Position numbers and translations under genes: made by a program. From Marinobacter salexigens (GTDB lineage Bacteria > Pseudomonadota > Gammaproteobacteria > Pseudomonadales > Oleiphilaceae), in the NCBI RefSeq assembly GCF_002806945.1, contig NZ_NIHC01000001.1, forward strand, positions 558,001 to 622,000: DNA of 64,000 nt, read 5' to 3'. The notes under the pieces were generated by a model. It was not told the origin of the DNA. It did no database searches and saw nothing but the letters and a program-made list of their open reading frames with translations. Position 1 is the stretch's first letter. Each line of letters begins with the position of its first letter. Positions 36,657 to 46,277 of the stretch are shown here, piece by piece.

Positions 36657-36996
36657 CGGGGCAGTTGTGCCCGTTGTCTGGTATTTGCTGAACTTGTTGG
36701 CAATTCCGGTGATCAGTTTTGTGATTTTGCTCTGGCTTTTTATTAACAGTTCAGGAACAAATGAACTTCGCAGGGCCCATACCCGTGCGGCTATGTTCAT
36801 GTCGCTGATTGGTTTTGTCTTGATCAGCTCAGGCGTTCTCATTAGCTGGATGTTCTTCGGCGATGTTGGCCATTTCGGAACCTTTGCTCTGGTTTGGGCA
36901 ATCGCGTTACACACAGGGTTTGTGCTGTGGGGAATGATTTCTCTGGCGCAGGCTATGTCTGAGAAGATGCCTTATTTTCCGGCTAAGTGGCTGTAA
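36622..36996 (+). CDS. Small membrane protein overlapping norQ (unknown function)
   Basis: 124 residues with three predicted membrane helices (about 16-42, 57-80, 88-113) and a basic loop (NELRRAHTRAA). The start lies inside the norQ end, preceded by GGAGG, implying coupled translation. I do not recognise a family with confidence. Its position suggests an auxiliary factor for NO reductase assembly or the NO response. It is followed by the paired hairpin elements. Confidence 0.7.
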   Translation: MQYSGGRKKPASGAVVPVVWYLLNLLAIPVISFVILLWLFINSSGTNELRRAHTRAAMFMSLIGFVLISSGVLISWMFFGDVGHFGTFALVWAIALHTGFVLWGMISLAQAMSEKMPYFPAKWL

Positions 36997-37015
36997 GCCT
37001 GAGAGTTGGAGGGGA

Positions 37016-37122
37016 GCACTGGCGGGGCCGGCCTCTCAAAACACGCTGTTAATACGTCCGTGTACGCTTGGCTCCGCCATCCATGGCTCCGCACAGTTTT
37101 GAGAGGCCGGCCCCGCCAGTGC
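37016..37122 (-). repeat. Long-hairpin element, copy 1
   Basis: A perfect 27-bp stem (37016-37042 with 37096-37122) encloses a 53-base loop. On the minus strand the loop begins with a 26-base core (complement of 37070-37095) identical to copy 2, including the doubled GGAGCC and the dyad GCCATGGATGGC. The six innermost stem pairs (CAAAAC/GTTTTG) are shared with copy 2; the outer 21 pairs are different in sequence. It lies just after the 124-aa gene, in a convergent interval. No coding content; a 60-codon frame across it is an artefact. Confidence 0.85.
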
Positions 37123-37190
37123 AATCTAACCTTGGCAGTTTCATCAGCCTCACTTGTTTAAGGCGTTTGATCTCAACTCCAATGTTGGAA

Positions 37191-37304
37191 GCATCAGGGG
37201 GGAAGTAGTATCCAAAACTGTGCGGAGCCATGGATGGCGGAGCCCAAGCGTCACATGGATGTGCCGCAAGGAGCGTGTTTTGGATACTACTTCCCCCCTG
37301 ATGC
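37191..37304 (+). repeat. Long-hairpin element, copy 2
   Basis: A perfect 28-bp stem (37191-37218 with 37277-37304) encloses a 58-base loop whose first 26 bases (37219-37244) equal copy 1's core in inverted orientation. The loop's end AGCGT is also shared. Outer stem sequence unrelated to copy 1 but fully self-complementary. It ends 22 bases before the norF stop at 37326, so it could also stop transcription there. The 329-base interval 36997-37325 contains only these two elements and a 68-base spacer. Confidence 0.85.
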
Positions 37305-37325
37305 TATCGCGAAGTCAAACTATAT

Positions 37326-37565
37326 CTATGTGATCGTGTGAAACCCAGCAACCGCAACAATAACCACCGGCGCCCAGGACTGGGCAATCACCCTCCAGCC
37401 GCGAGGTGCATTCTTCATCTCCATGAAGTGATCCACCAGCAACATGGATTTCACAATCACCATACCGAATACCAGCCAGGCCAGAAACTCAGGCCCGATA
37501 CCGACCTTTAAGGCAATCACCGGCAAAGCCGTGCAAATCATCAGCGCAAAATAGACAGTCAGCAT
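37326..37565 (-). CDS. norF: NorF-like small membrane protein (cytochrome oxidase subunit IV type)
   Basis: 79 residues with two to three membrane helices. It resembles prokaryotic cytochrome c oxidase subunit IV/NorF (AWLVFGMVIVKSMLLVDHFM). In Paracoccus, NorF with NorE supports full NO reductase activity but is not essential. It starts 12 bases after norE. Assignment rests on size, helices and position. Confidence 0.78.
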   Translation of the reverse strand: MLTVYFALMICTALPVIALKVGIGPEFLAWLVFGMVIVKSMLLVDHFMEMKNAPRGWRVIAQSWAPVVIVAVAGFHTIT

Positions 37566-37577
37566 CCCAAATCCTCC

Positions 37578-38162
37578 CTAGGCCAGTACGTAAATCATCG
37601 GAAACAGCACCAGCCACACCAGATCTACCATGTGCCAGTAGCAGGCACCGGACTCCATGCCATTCATATCCGAGCCGTCGTAGTCACCGTTGCCGACCTT
37701 AACGGCCAGAACAACCAGAATGACCTGCCCCAGAATGACATGCATGAAGTGAAAAAAAGTCAGGAAAAAGTAGAACATGAAAAACGTGTCTGTACCCAGG
37801 TTATAGCCCTGGCTATACAGGTTCACGTACTCGTACATCTTGCCTACTGTGTAAATGCAGGAAACCGCAATGGCTAACCACAGGCGCCATTGCACACCAG
37901 GTAGCTTTTGGCGGAGTTGATGAACCGCAGTTGCGACGAAATAGCTGGCTGTGATCAGCGCTGCGGTATTGATCAACCCTATTATCGGATGCAGAGCCTC
38001 GCGGCCAGCGTGGAAGGTAGCCGGGTCCAGGCTGCGGGCAACGGCAAAGCCGATGAACATGATGCCGAACACCGCCAGCTCGGCGAAAATGAAGATCCAC
38101 ACGGCAATATCGCCGGGAAGCTGGCGGGTATCGGTTTCTGGAGCAAGGTTAAGGTGAGTCAT
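37578..38162 (-). CDS. norE: NorE, cytochrome c oxidase subunit III-like protein
   Basis: 194 residues, about five membrane helices, clearly of the heme-copper oxidase subunit III family (GDIAVWIFIFAELAVFGIMF, FLTFFHFMHVILGQ, YWHMVDLVWLVLFPMIY). In denitrifiers such proteins accompany NO reductase and help its activity. Starts ten bases after norD. Confidence 0.9.
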   Translation of the reverse strand: MTHLNLAPETDTRQLPGDIAVWIFIFAELAVFGIMFIGFAVARSLDPATFHAGREALHPIIGLINTAALITASYFVATAVHQLRQKLPGVQWRLWLAIAVSCIYTVGKMYEYVNLYSQGYNLGTDTFFMFYFFLTFFHFMHVILGQVILVVLAVKVGNGDYDGSDMNGMESGACYWHMVDLVWLVLFPMIYVLA

Positions 38163-38172
38163 ATCGCTCCTG

Positions 38173-39996
38173 TTACTGGGTGAGGTTCAGGTAGAGTTTG
38201 GGTAGCTGTACAGGCAGCTGAGCCGGGTCGCGGATAACCACAAAGTTGCTGCTGCCAAACACGTAGGGCAGGTACTCACTGGCCTCGTCATCAATGGTGA
38301 CACAGAACGGCGTCAGCCCGGCTTTTTGAGCTTCCTGCACCGCCATGCGAGTGTCTTCCACGCCATAGCGCCCCTCGTAGATATCCAGGTCGTTAGGCTT
38401 TCCATCGGTCAGCAATAACAGGATTTTCTGATGCTCATGCCGGGTTTCCAGCAGTTTTGTCGCCTGCCGGATAGCGGCGCCCATGCGGGTATAGAAGCCG
38501 GGTTCCAGCGCCTGAATGCGCCCACGAATGGTGTTGGTATAGGGCTCATCAAAGCTTTTCAGATGGTGGAATCTTACGTGGTCACGGCGACGGGATGAAA
38601 ATGCGAACAGGGCAAATGGGTCGCGGCTGGCCTGCAAGGCCTCACTGAGCAATTGCAGGCCATCGCGGGCAACGTCGATAACGCGCTGGTGGTTGTTGAT
38701 GTAGGTTTCGGTAGAAAGCGATATATCCGCCAGCACCAGGCAGGCAAGATCCCGCTGACTCTGCTGGCAGCGGCGAAACAGCTTCTGGTCTATTACACCT
38801 TGGCCACGCCGGTGTTGCACTTCCCGTTCAAGGCAAGCGTCAAGATCCAGTTCGTCGCCATCCATCTGTCTCTTTTGCCATTGCTTGAGCGGTTTCAGGG
38901 CACTGAACTGACGCTGCAAGCGCTTTGCGGGTCGGCGCAAAACTTCGGGAAGCTCGGCGGGCACGGCGTCCTTCGCCAGCAGGGGCTGTAAGCAGCAGAA
39001 GGCTTCACGGTAGCTTTGGCTGCGCCAGTCCCATTCCGGCAAGTGTATGCCAGGGCCAAGGTGCAGGTCGTCGTGCTCTTCCGAGGGCAAATCCAGATCA
39101 AACTTGATCGCCGATGAGGCTTCTTTGCGGTCGTTGGATACGGAAATCATGTCCATATCGTTCGCAACGGCTTCGGCATCTTCTTCGTCGGTGTCGTCGC
39201 CCGCCCGGTCAACCGGAATGAATTCAGTCCAGGAGAACAGGCTCTCCAGCCGGAAGATCATCAAACCCTGATCGCGGTCAAAGGCTTCCACCCGTTCTGC
39301 CTGCTTGCGCTTGTTCTTTTTCGTCAGGCCGCCCGGGCTCGATTGAGTATCTTCATCGCCGGTTACCTGCCCGCTGGTTGTTCCCTGTTCAAGAGCAGGG
39401 TATAGCCAAAGGATGACGGGCCAGGGGTCAGTGTCGGCTGAGGGTAAAACAGGTACGCTGCCCGGGTGAATCAGTGCCTGGCAGATGGCCTGTTCGCGGA
39501 TAGCCTCAGCGTCGGTCAGGCTGTCGGGGTCGGGGCGCCAGTACAAAACATGCTTGACCAGGCGCTGGTAAACATTTTCCAGCCCCGGCCAGCGTGCAAG
39601 AACATCCTGCACCAGGGCCTGGTTTCCGGTAAACCAATCGGTTTCTGCCGGTGCCGGAGTAGCCGCAAGCGCAGCCAGCCAAATATAGAGATCCCGGTTT
39701 AACTGCCTGGACGGGAACCGGGCTACTCTCTCAGGCAGCCGCAGGTTCTGGTCATCACGCCATGCCAGTTCAAATTTGCGGTGTGTTCCCGCAAGTTTGT
39801 GCAGAAACTTGCGACGCAGGCGAAAGTGTCGGGGCTCTGCGGTGACCAGGCTGAGCGCCGGGTCGCCCCCGAAGGCGCGGAATACAATGCCCAGGCTGCG
39901 GGCTTCGTCTTTCAGGTAAACGGCGTGCTCGGGGAACTCACCCAGAGCCTGGCGAGTAATGTACTCATGCCATTTGTAGCCGACCCACTCTTCCAT
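38173..39996 (-). CDS. norD: NorD, VWA-domain NO reductase activation protein
   Basis: 607 residues, typical of NorD. The C-terminal third (about 415-600) is a von Willebrand A domain with the MIDAS motif D-I-S-L-S in LVLADISLSTETYINN and further metal-site segments (LLLTDGKPND). An acidic middle region near 230-290 is variable. It works with the AAA+ ATPase NorQ, encoded on the other strand at 35868, to insert the non-heme iron of NorB. Confidence 0.93.
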   Translation of the reverse strand: MEEWVGYKWHEYITRQALGEFPEHAVYLKDEARSLGIVFRAFGGDPALSLVTAEPRHFRLRRKFLHKLAGTHRKFELAWRDDQNLRLPERVARFPSRQLNRDLYIWLAALAATPAPAETDWFTGNQALVQDVLARWPGLENVYQRLVKHVLYWRPDPDSLTDAEAIREQAICQALIHPGSVPVLPSADTDPWPVILWLYPALEQGTTSGQVTGDEDTQSSPGGLTKKNKRKQAERVEAFDRDQGLMIFRLESLFSWTEFIPVDRAGDDTDEEDAEAVANDMDMISVSNDRKEASSAIKFDLDLPSEEHDDLHLGPGIHLPEWDWRSQSYREAFCCLQPLLAKDAVPAELPEVLRRPAKRLQRQFSALKPLKQWQKRQMDGDELDLDACLEREVQHRRGQGVIDQKLFRRCQQSQRDLACLVLADISLSTETYINNHQRVIDVARDGLQLLSEALQASRDPFALFAFSSRRRDHVRFHHLKSFDEPYTNTIRGRIQALEPGFYTRMGAAIRQATKLLETRHEHQKILLLLTDGKPNDLDIYEGRYGVEDTRMAVQEAQKAGLTPFCVTIDDEASEYLPYVFGSSNFVVIRDPAQLPVQLPKLYLNLTQ

Positions 39997-40008
39997 TTCG
40001 AGTTCCTT

Positions 40009-40977
40009 TTAGGCCTGCGTACTGACAGGCTTGCTGTCACGTCGCTGGCCGGTGGTTAATTGACGAACAGGAATCAGAATTGTTTGCCGGCTGGGCTCGC
40101 CTGGTTGCCATTGCAGCAGACTGCCTTCCGGGTTGTTTTTTTGTACTTCACGGCAAGCGCTCACACATTGCAGGCACTGAGTGCAGGAGAACTTTGCCCG
40201 CTTGTGACTGCGAGTAGGCAGTCGCATGGGGCAGGCTTCGTCGCAGGCCTTGGTGCAGTCACGACAGGCTGCGGCGCGGGTCGTATCAAAAGTAACTAAC
40301 TGACCCCGGCCATGGGTCATCCAGGCAATGCTTTGCACCACACCAAAAGCACAGCCGTACTTGCAGAACAGATGCCGTGCGAACAGGAAGTCGAGAGTAA
40401 ACACGGTGGTTGCTATGGTCAGAAAGATAGCGGGGTAAAAACTCAGGTTGCCCGTTATCAGGTCTGAATATAACGGGATAGGTGGCAACAGGTAAGATAG
40501 CATCGCCAAAGCCCAGGAAAAGCCAATCAGGCTGCAAGCCAGAGTCAGCCCCATCCAATGGATAACCTTGCCGCGACGGCCTTTCTTCAGGGCCTCCCAA
40601 AGTGTCGGGCGGCCCGTAATACGGGTCATCAGATCGTTGATGGTTTCCACTACAGAAAAATGTGGGCACAGCCAACCGCAGTAGATGCGGCCCCATTTCC
40701 AGGCAACCCAGAGCACAAGGGGGACCAGAACAAGAATGGGAAGGATGAACCACAGCAAAACCTGGCTGGCGACGTCCGCAGGGGAACTTTGCACCACCCA
40801 GTCGAGATTCAGGTTGAACGAAAGCGGAAAGCCCAGCAGTACAAATCGGGCTTCCGTTAAGTCATAGCGAAAAATATTCAGTACCGGTGCCAGCAGGAAC
40901 AGCCCAAAAAACGCAGCGCGAGTGAACAGGCGCTTGTTCTGGAGTGTGTCCTTGGGGTTTGCTTGCTGCACGGTCAC
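40009..40977 (-). CDS. Membrane polyferredoxin (NosR/NapH/CcoG-like) in the nor operon
   Basis: 322 residues with four to five membrane helices. Cysteine motifs are C100-G-W-L-C104-P, C205-K-Y-G-C209, then a 4Fe-4S set C238-x2-C-x3-C-x3-C249-P and a second set C265-x2-C-x2-C-x3-C275 lacking the usual following proline. The design matches the electron-transfer part of NosR, NapH and CcoG. It lies between norB and norD, so it may deliver electrons or assist metal-site assembly of NO reductase. It is shorter than full NosR, having no FMN domain. Confidence 0.82.
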   Translation of the reverse strand: MTVQQANPKDTLQNKRLFTRAAFFGLFLLAPVLNIFRYDLTEARFVLLGFPLSFNLNLDWVVQSSPADVASQVLLWFILPILVLVPLVLWVAWKWGRIYCGWLCPHFSVVETINDLMTRITGRPTLWEALKKGRRGKVIHWMGLTLACSLIGFSWALAMLSYLLPPIPLYSDLITGNLSFYPAIFLTIATTVFTLDFLFARHLFCKYGCAFGVVQSIAWMTHGRGQLVTFDTTRAAACRDCTKACDEACPMRLPTRSHKRAKFSCTQCLQCVSACREVQKNNPEGSLLQWQPGEPSRQTILIPVRQLTTGQRRDSKPVSTQA

Positions 40978-40995
40978 AGTATGGTTCCGGGGTAG

Positions 40996-41024
40996 ACAGG
41001 GCCGGAAACGATTTCCGGCCCTGT
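40996..41024. terminator. Stem-loop between norB and the polyferredoxin gene
   Basis: Perfect 13-bp stem (40996-41008 with 41012-41024), 3-base loop. On the transcribed (minus) strand no T-run follows, so a partial terminator or an mRNA-stability element separating norCB from the accessory genes is more likely than a full stop. Confidence 0.5.
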
Positions 41025-41043
41025 GGGTTTTAAGGGCGCCGGT

Positions 41044-42919
<1,876 letters not shown>

Positions 42920-42991
42920 TGGTCTCTCTCCTTGGTCGTTGTGGAATACCTGACTGCCCTACTAGGATATAAAGATGTATTCGCAATGCTG

Positions 42992-43005
42992 TTGATGATT
43001 ATCAA
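42992..43005. promoter_or_regulatory. FNR/DNR-like box, norCB
   Basis: TTGATGATTATCAA, a 10 of 10 match to TTGAT-N4-ATCAA, centred about 80 bases before the norC start. Divergent from the AEC carrier gene. Confidence 0.82.
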
Positions 43006-43091
43006 TCATGACGGAAAATCACACTACTGCGCTGGGGAGTTACCTCTGTAGGGGTAGGTGGTAGACTTCGCGCCCTGTTTTTTTAACCCGA

Positions 43092-44024
43092 ATGCCCGGA
43101 GTAAAAATGACCGCAGCACTGGCGTTGTTTATCAAGCTGATTCCGCTTTATGTCACGGTCGCTCTTGGCTGGGTGGCTGGCCGTTATCTGGAGGCCAGTG
43201 GCAAACATATTGCGGGCATCATGCTTTACATTGTTACGCCCTCAGTGGTGTTCTCCGGCGTGATGACCGCACCGCTTTCGCCTGAAGTGATCCTGTTGCC
43301 ATTTTTGGTGTTCGGTTTTGCTGCGGCGCTGGCGGTTGCGCATCTCAGGCTGGCGCGTCGGGTGTTAACTGATGGCAGTGCCAGCATGATTCCCCTGTGT
43401 GTGGGCTCGGGGAATACGGGTTATTTTGGTGTGCCTGTTGCGTTGCTATTGTTCGGGGAAGAGGGACTGGCGATCTACATTGTGTGTATGTTGGGGGTCA
43501 CTCTGTTCGAAAGTTCGGTGGGGTATTACCTGGCTGCTCGCGGCCGGCATGATTTGAAAGACTCCCTGTTGCGGGTTGCTAAGCTCCCTTCTGTATACGC
43601 CTTTCTGGCGGCAGTAACCCTGAATCTTTCGGGTATTGGAATTCCCGATGTGTTTGTCCCCCTGTTCGATAACCTGCGTGGCGCCTATAGCATTCTGGGC
43701 ATGATGATTATCGGCATGAGCATCAGCAGTTTTCGTGGACTGGCGGGTAATATACGGTTTACCGCGCTGGCGTTTTTCGGAAAGTTTGTGGCCTGGCCAG
43801 TATTGGCGACCATGTTCTGGTGGCTGGACTCACAGTTTTTGGGAGTCTACGAGCCCGCAGTGCACAAGGCTATATTCCTGATTTCCATTACTCCCATTGC
43901 AGCTAATACGGTTGTTATTGCCACCCTGCTGGACACATCCCCGCGGCAAACCGCAGGGACAGTTATGCTATCAACACTGTTTGCATTGGTGTTTATACCG
44001 GTGATGATTTCGCTGGCGTTCTAG
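43092..44024 (+). CDS. AEC family transporter (auxin efflux carrier type)
   Basis: 310 residues, about ten membrane helices in two halves. Family patterns are TPSVVFSGVM in the first half and the second-half start YSILGMMIIGMSISSFRGL with TPIAANTVVIATL near the C-terminus. Bacterial members move organic acids (malonate, malate, lactate) or amino-acid derivatives. Divergent from norCB; no sign that the two are functionally linked. An in-frame ATG at 43107 is an alternative start. Confidence 0.85.
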   Translation: MPGVKMTAALALFIKLIPLYVTVALGWVAGRYLEASGKHIAGIMLYIVTPSVVFSGVMTAPLSPEVILLPFLVFGFAAALAVAHLRLARRVLTDGSASMIPLCVGSGNTGYFGVPVALLLFGEEGLAIYIVCMLGVTLFESSVGYYLAARGRHDLKDSLLRVAKLPSVYAFLAAVTLNLSGIGIPDVFVPLFDNLRGAYSILGMMIIGMSISSFRGLAGNIRFTALAFFGKFVAWPVLATMFWWLDSQFLGVYEPAVHKAIFLISITPIAANTVVIATLLDTSPRQTAGTVMLSTLFALVFIPVMISLAF

Positions 44025-44154
44025 CGTGCTGGCTGGCCAGGATTCGTCCACCTGCTGGAAATCGCTTCGGGGTTTTCAGAAAGCCGTATAAGCTAGCGTA
44101 TTTCGTCCTGGGTATTATTGATCTGACGTCTGTCGGGGTGTGGTTGTTTTGGTT

Positions 44155-44177
44155 ATGGTAGGGGGTAACCCTATCAT
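44155..44177. promoter_or_regulatory. Inverted repeat just upstream of the BCCT gene
   Basis: ATGGTAGGG and CCCTATCAT form a 9-5-9 inverted repeat with one mismatch, ending 27 bases before the start codon. It may be an operator for a repressor; no regulator gene is adjacent. Confidence 0.35.
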
Positions 44178-44203
44178 TTGTAAACGTCACAGGGAGGTTT
44201 GAT

Positions 44204-45805
44204 TTGCTGGAGCGACTGCAACGCAAGCTTGGATTGCAGACAATACCGGGCGTGTTTTTTACGTCAGCAGGGGTGGCGACACTGTTTGTGCTGCTTGCGA
44301 TACCATTTGATGAAGCCGTTGCAGCTATCTTCGGCGTTTTGACGGGCTGGGTGGCGCAAAACCTTGGTTGGTTCTACATCCTCTCTGTTACCTCACTTTT
44401 ACTCTTCCTGTTAGGGCTTGCGGTCAGTCGGTACGGCAGCATCCGCCTGGGCGCTGATGACTCCCGACCGGATTACTCCAACCTTACCTGGTTCACCATG
44501 CTGTTTGCGGCGGGCATTGGTACCATTTTGATGTTCTGGGGTGTGGCCGAGCCGGTTTCCCACTTTGCCAATCCCCCCTTTGAGGGTGTTGTCGCCGGCA
44601 GTGAGCGCGCAGCCAGTGATGCTATGACCATAGCCCTGTATCACTTTGGCCTGCACACCTGGACCATATTCGCCATGCCCGGACTGGCGATTGCGTATTT
44701 TGCCTACAGGCACCAATTGCCCATGCGCATCAGCAGCCTGTTTTACCCGCTGCTTGGCGATCGAATATACGGGCCATTGGGTTGGACTGTGGATGTGATC
44801 GCGGTGCTGGGTACTCTGTTTGGTGTGGCCACCTCCCTTGGCCTTGGCACCTTGCAGTTGAATAGCGGCCTCACGTATCTGTTTGGTATCCCTTCAACCG
44901 GGTGGATTCAGGTTTTGCTGATAGCGGTGATTACCAGCATCGCTGCCACATCGGTGGCGCTGGGGCTGGACAAGGGCGTGCGCCGTTTATCCCAGGTCAA
45001 TATTGTGATGGCTTTATTATTAGTAGTGTTTGTGCTGGTGGTAGGCCCAACAGTATTTATTGCAGAGGGAATGGTTCAGAGCATTGGAGACTACTTTGAT
45101 GCTTTGCCTTGGCTGGCATTCTGGACTCAAACCTATGCCGAATCGGGCTGGCAGCGGCAGTGGACCCTGTTTTACTGGGCCTGGACGATTACCTGGGCGC
45201 CTTATGTGGGTATTTTTATTGCCCGGATTTCCCGGGGAAGGACCATTCGTGAGTTTGTGGCCGGCGTGCTGTTTGCGCCAACCGTGTTTACCCTGGTGTG
45301 GTTCGGGGTGTTCGGGCTCTCTGCCATCAATGTGGAAATGAACGGTCAAGTGGCCTTGTATGAGCAGGTTCAGCAGGATCCTTCGGTAGCTATTTTTGCC
45401 TTTCTCGAAGCTTTTCCTCTGGCGGAAATTGCCTCACTGCTCAGCATCATCATTATCGTAATTTTCTTCACCACCTCGTCGGATTCTGCCTCTCTGGTGA
45501 TTGATATGCTTACGCGCCGGGAGGACCAACCGTCGCTGGTGCGACAGAGGATTTTCTGGGCCGCAGCCCAAGGTGTGATAGCAGCAACCCTGTTGCTGGC
45601 AGGCGGGCTGGATGCATTGCAGAACGTCATTACGTCGTTGGGGCTGCCATTCTGTGTGTTGCTGATATTTATGGCAGTGTCGTTATTCAGGGCGTTAAAT
45701 GCCGACCATCGCGGGTATTCCGTGAGCGAACTTGTGCAGGGGCGCGTCTTCCCGGAAGTGGAAGGCAAGGCTGTGCCAAAAGAGGAGGGGCAGAATGTAC
45801 CGTAA
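44204..45805 (+). CDS. BCCT family transporter (betaine/choline/carnitine)
   Basis: 533 residues from a TTG start with an excellent ribosome site (GGGAGG). Twelve membrane helices; the BCCT signature WTITWAPYVGIFIARISRGR is near residue 330 and FTMLFAAGIGTILMFWG in the first half. Uptake of a quaternary-ammonium osmolyte driven by Na+ or H+. The end overlaps a uspA-type gene by 11 bases, a common pairing. The C-terminal tail is charged, short and probably regulatory. Confidence 0.9.
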   Translation: MLERLQRKLGLQTIPGVFFTSAGVATLFVLLAIPFDEAVAAIFGVLTGWVAQNLGWFYILSVTSLLLFLLGLAVSRYGSIRLGADDSRPDYSNLTWFTMLFAAGIGTILMFWGVAEPVSHFANPPFEGVVAGSERAASDAMTIALYHFGLHTWTIFAMPGLAIAYFAYRHQLPMRISSLFYPLLGDRIYGPLGWTVDVIAVLGTLFGVATSLGLGTLQLNSGLTYLFGIPSTGWIQVLLIAVITSIAATSVALGLDKGVRRLSQVNIVMALLLVVFVLVVGPTVFIAEGMVQSIGDYFDALPWLAFWTQTYAESGWQRQWTLFYWAWTITWAPYVGIFIARISRGRTIREFVAGVLFAPTVFTLVWFGVFGLSAINVEMNGQVALYEQVQQDPSVAIFAFLEAFPLAEIASLLSIIIIVIFFTTSSDSASLVIDMLTRREDQPSLVRQRIFWAAAQGVIAATLLLAGGLDALQNVITSLGLPFCVLLIFMAVSLFRALNADHRGYSVSELVQGRVFPEVEGKAVPKEEGQNVP

Positions 45806-46253
45806 AATACTGTTAGCCATCGATTACGAAGACGCTGGCGAAGGCAAGCGAGCGCTGGAGGAGGGCGTAAGGTTGATGGGTGAAGGCAGTGAGTTGCATT
45901 TGGCCACGGTGTTTAATCCTGGCGGTGCGGGCTTCTTCCCCCATGTAACCACAGACGCTCCCGAAGACCGGGAAAACGAGGTGAGGGAAAGCCTGAGCCT
46001 GCTGGCACGAAAGTACCTGCCCATGAAGCACAGTGCCAGCCTGCATGTTGTTGCCGGCACGCCTGGTGAAAAGCTGCTGGCACTGGCCGCAAACATTGGT
46101 GCGGACTTGCTTGTGCTTGTATCCAAAGGTGCCAGTAGCCGCTGGCCAATGCGCCGGGCTACAGTGGAGTATGTGGCAGTGAATGCCTGCTGTGCCGTTT
46201 TAATTCTGCCATCTTTGGTGAAAGCGCCGGAAGAAGCTGATGGCGATGTCTAG
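45795..46253 (+). CDS. Universal stress protein family (UspA)
   Basis: 152 residues from the ATG at 45795, with GAGG just upstream and overlapping the BCCT stop. Fold pattern YRKILLAIDYEDAGEGKRAL at the start and GADLLVLVSKGASSRWPMRR near residues 110-130. The usual ATP-binding G-x2-G-x9-G(S/T) is incomplete (GASS, no second glycine in place), so nucleotide binding is uncertain. Co-translation suggests a role with the osmolyte transporter. Confidence 0.85.
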   Translation: MYRKILLAIDYEDAGEGKRALEEGVRLMGEGSELHLATVFNPGGAGFFPHVTTDAPEDRENEVRESLSLLARKYLPMKHSASLHVVAGTPGEKLLALAANIGADLLVLVSKGASSRWPMRRATVEYVAVNACCAVLILPSLVKAPEEADGDV

Positions 46254-46277
46254 ACTGACTCAGCGCTTGTCGGGCAA

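Noticed and set aside
37049-37231. A 60-codon frame through the hairpin pair
   Set aside because: It runs across stem, loop and spacer of the repeat elements, has no ribosome site and no protein-like character.
37016-37304. Integron attC sites or a MITE as explanation of the hairpin pair
   Set aside because: attC sites keep conserved stem ends and variable centres, the reverse of what is seen. A MITE would have the same terminal repeats in both copies and flanking target duplications, neither of which is present.
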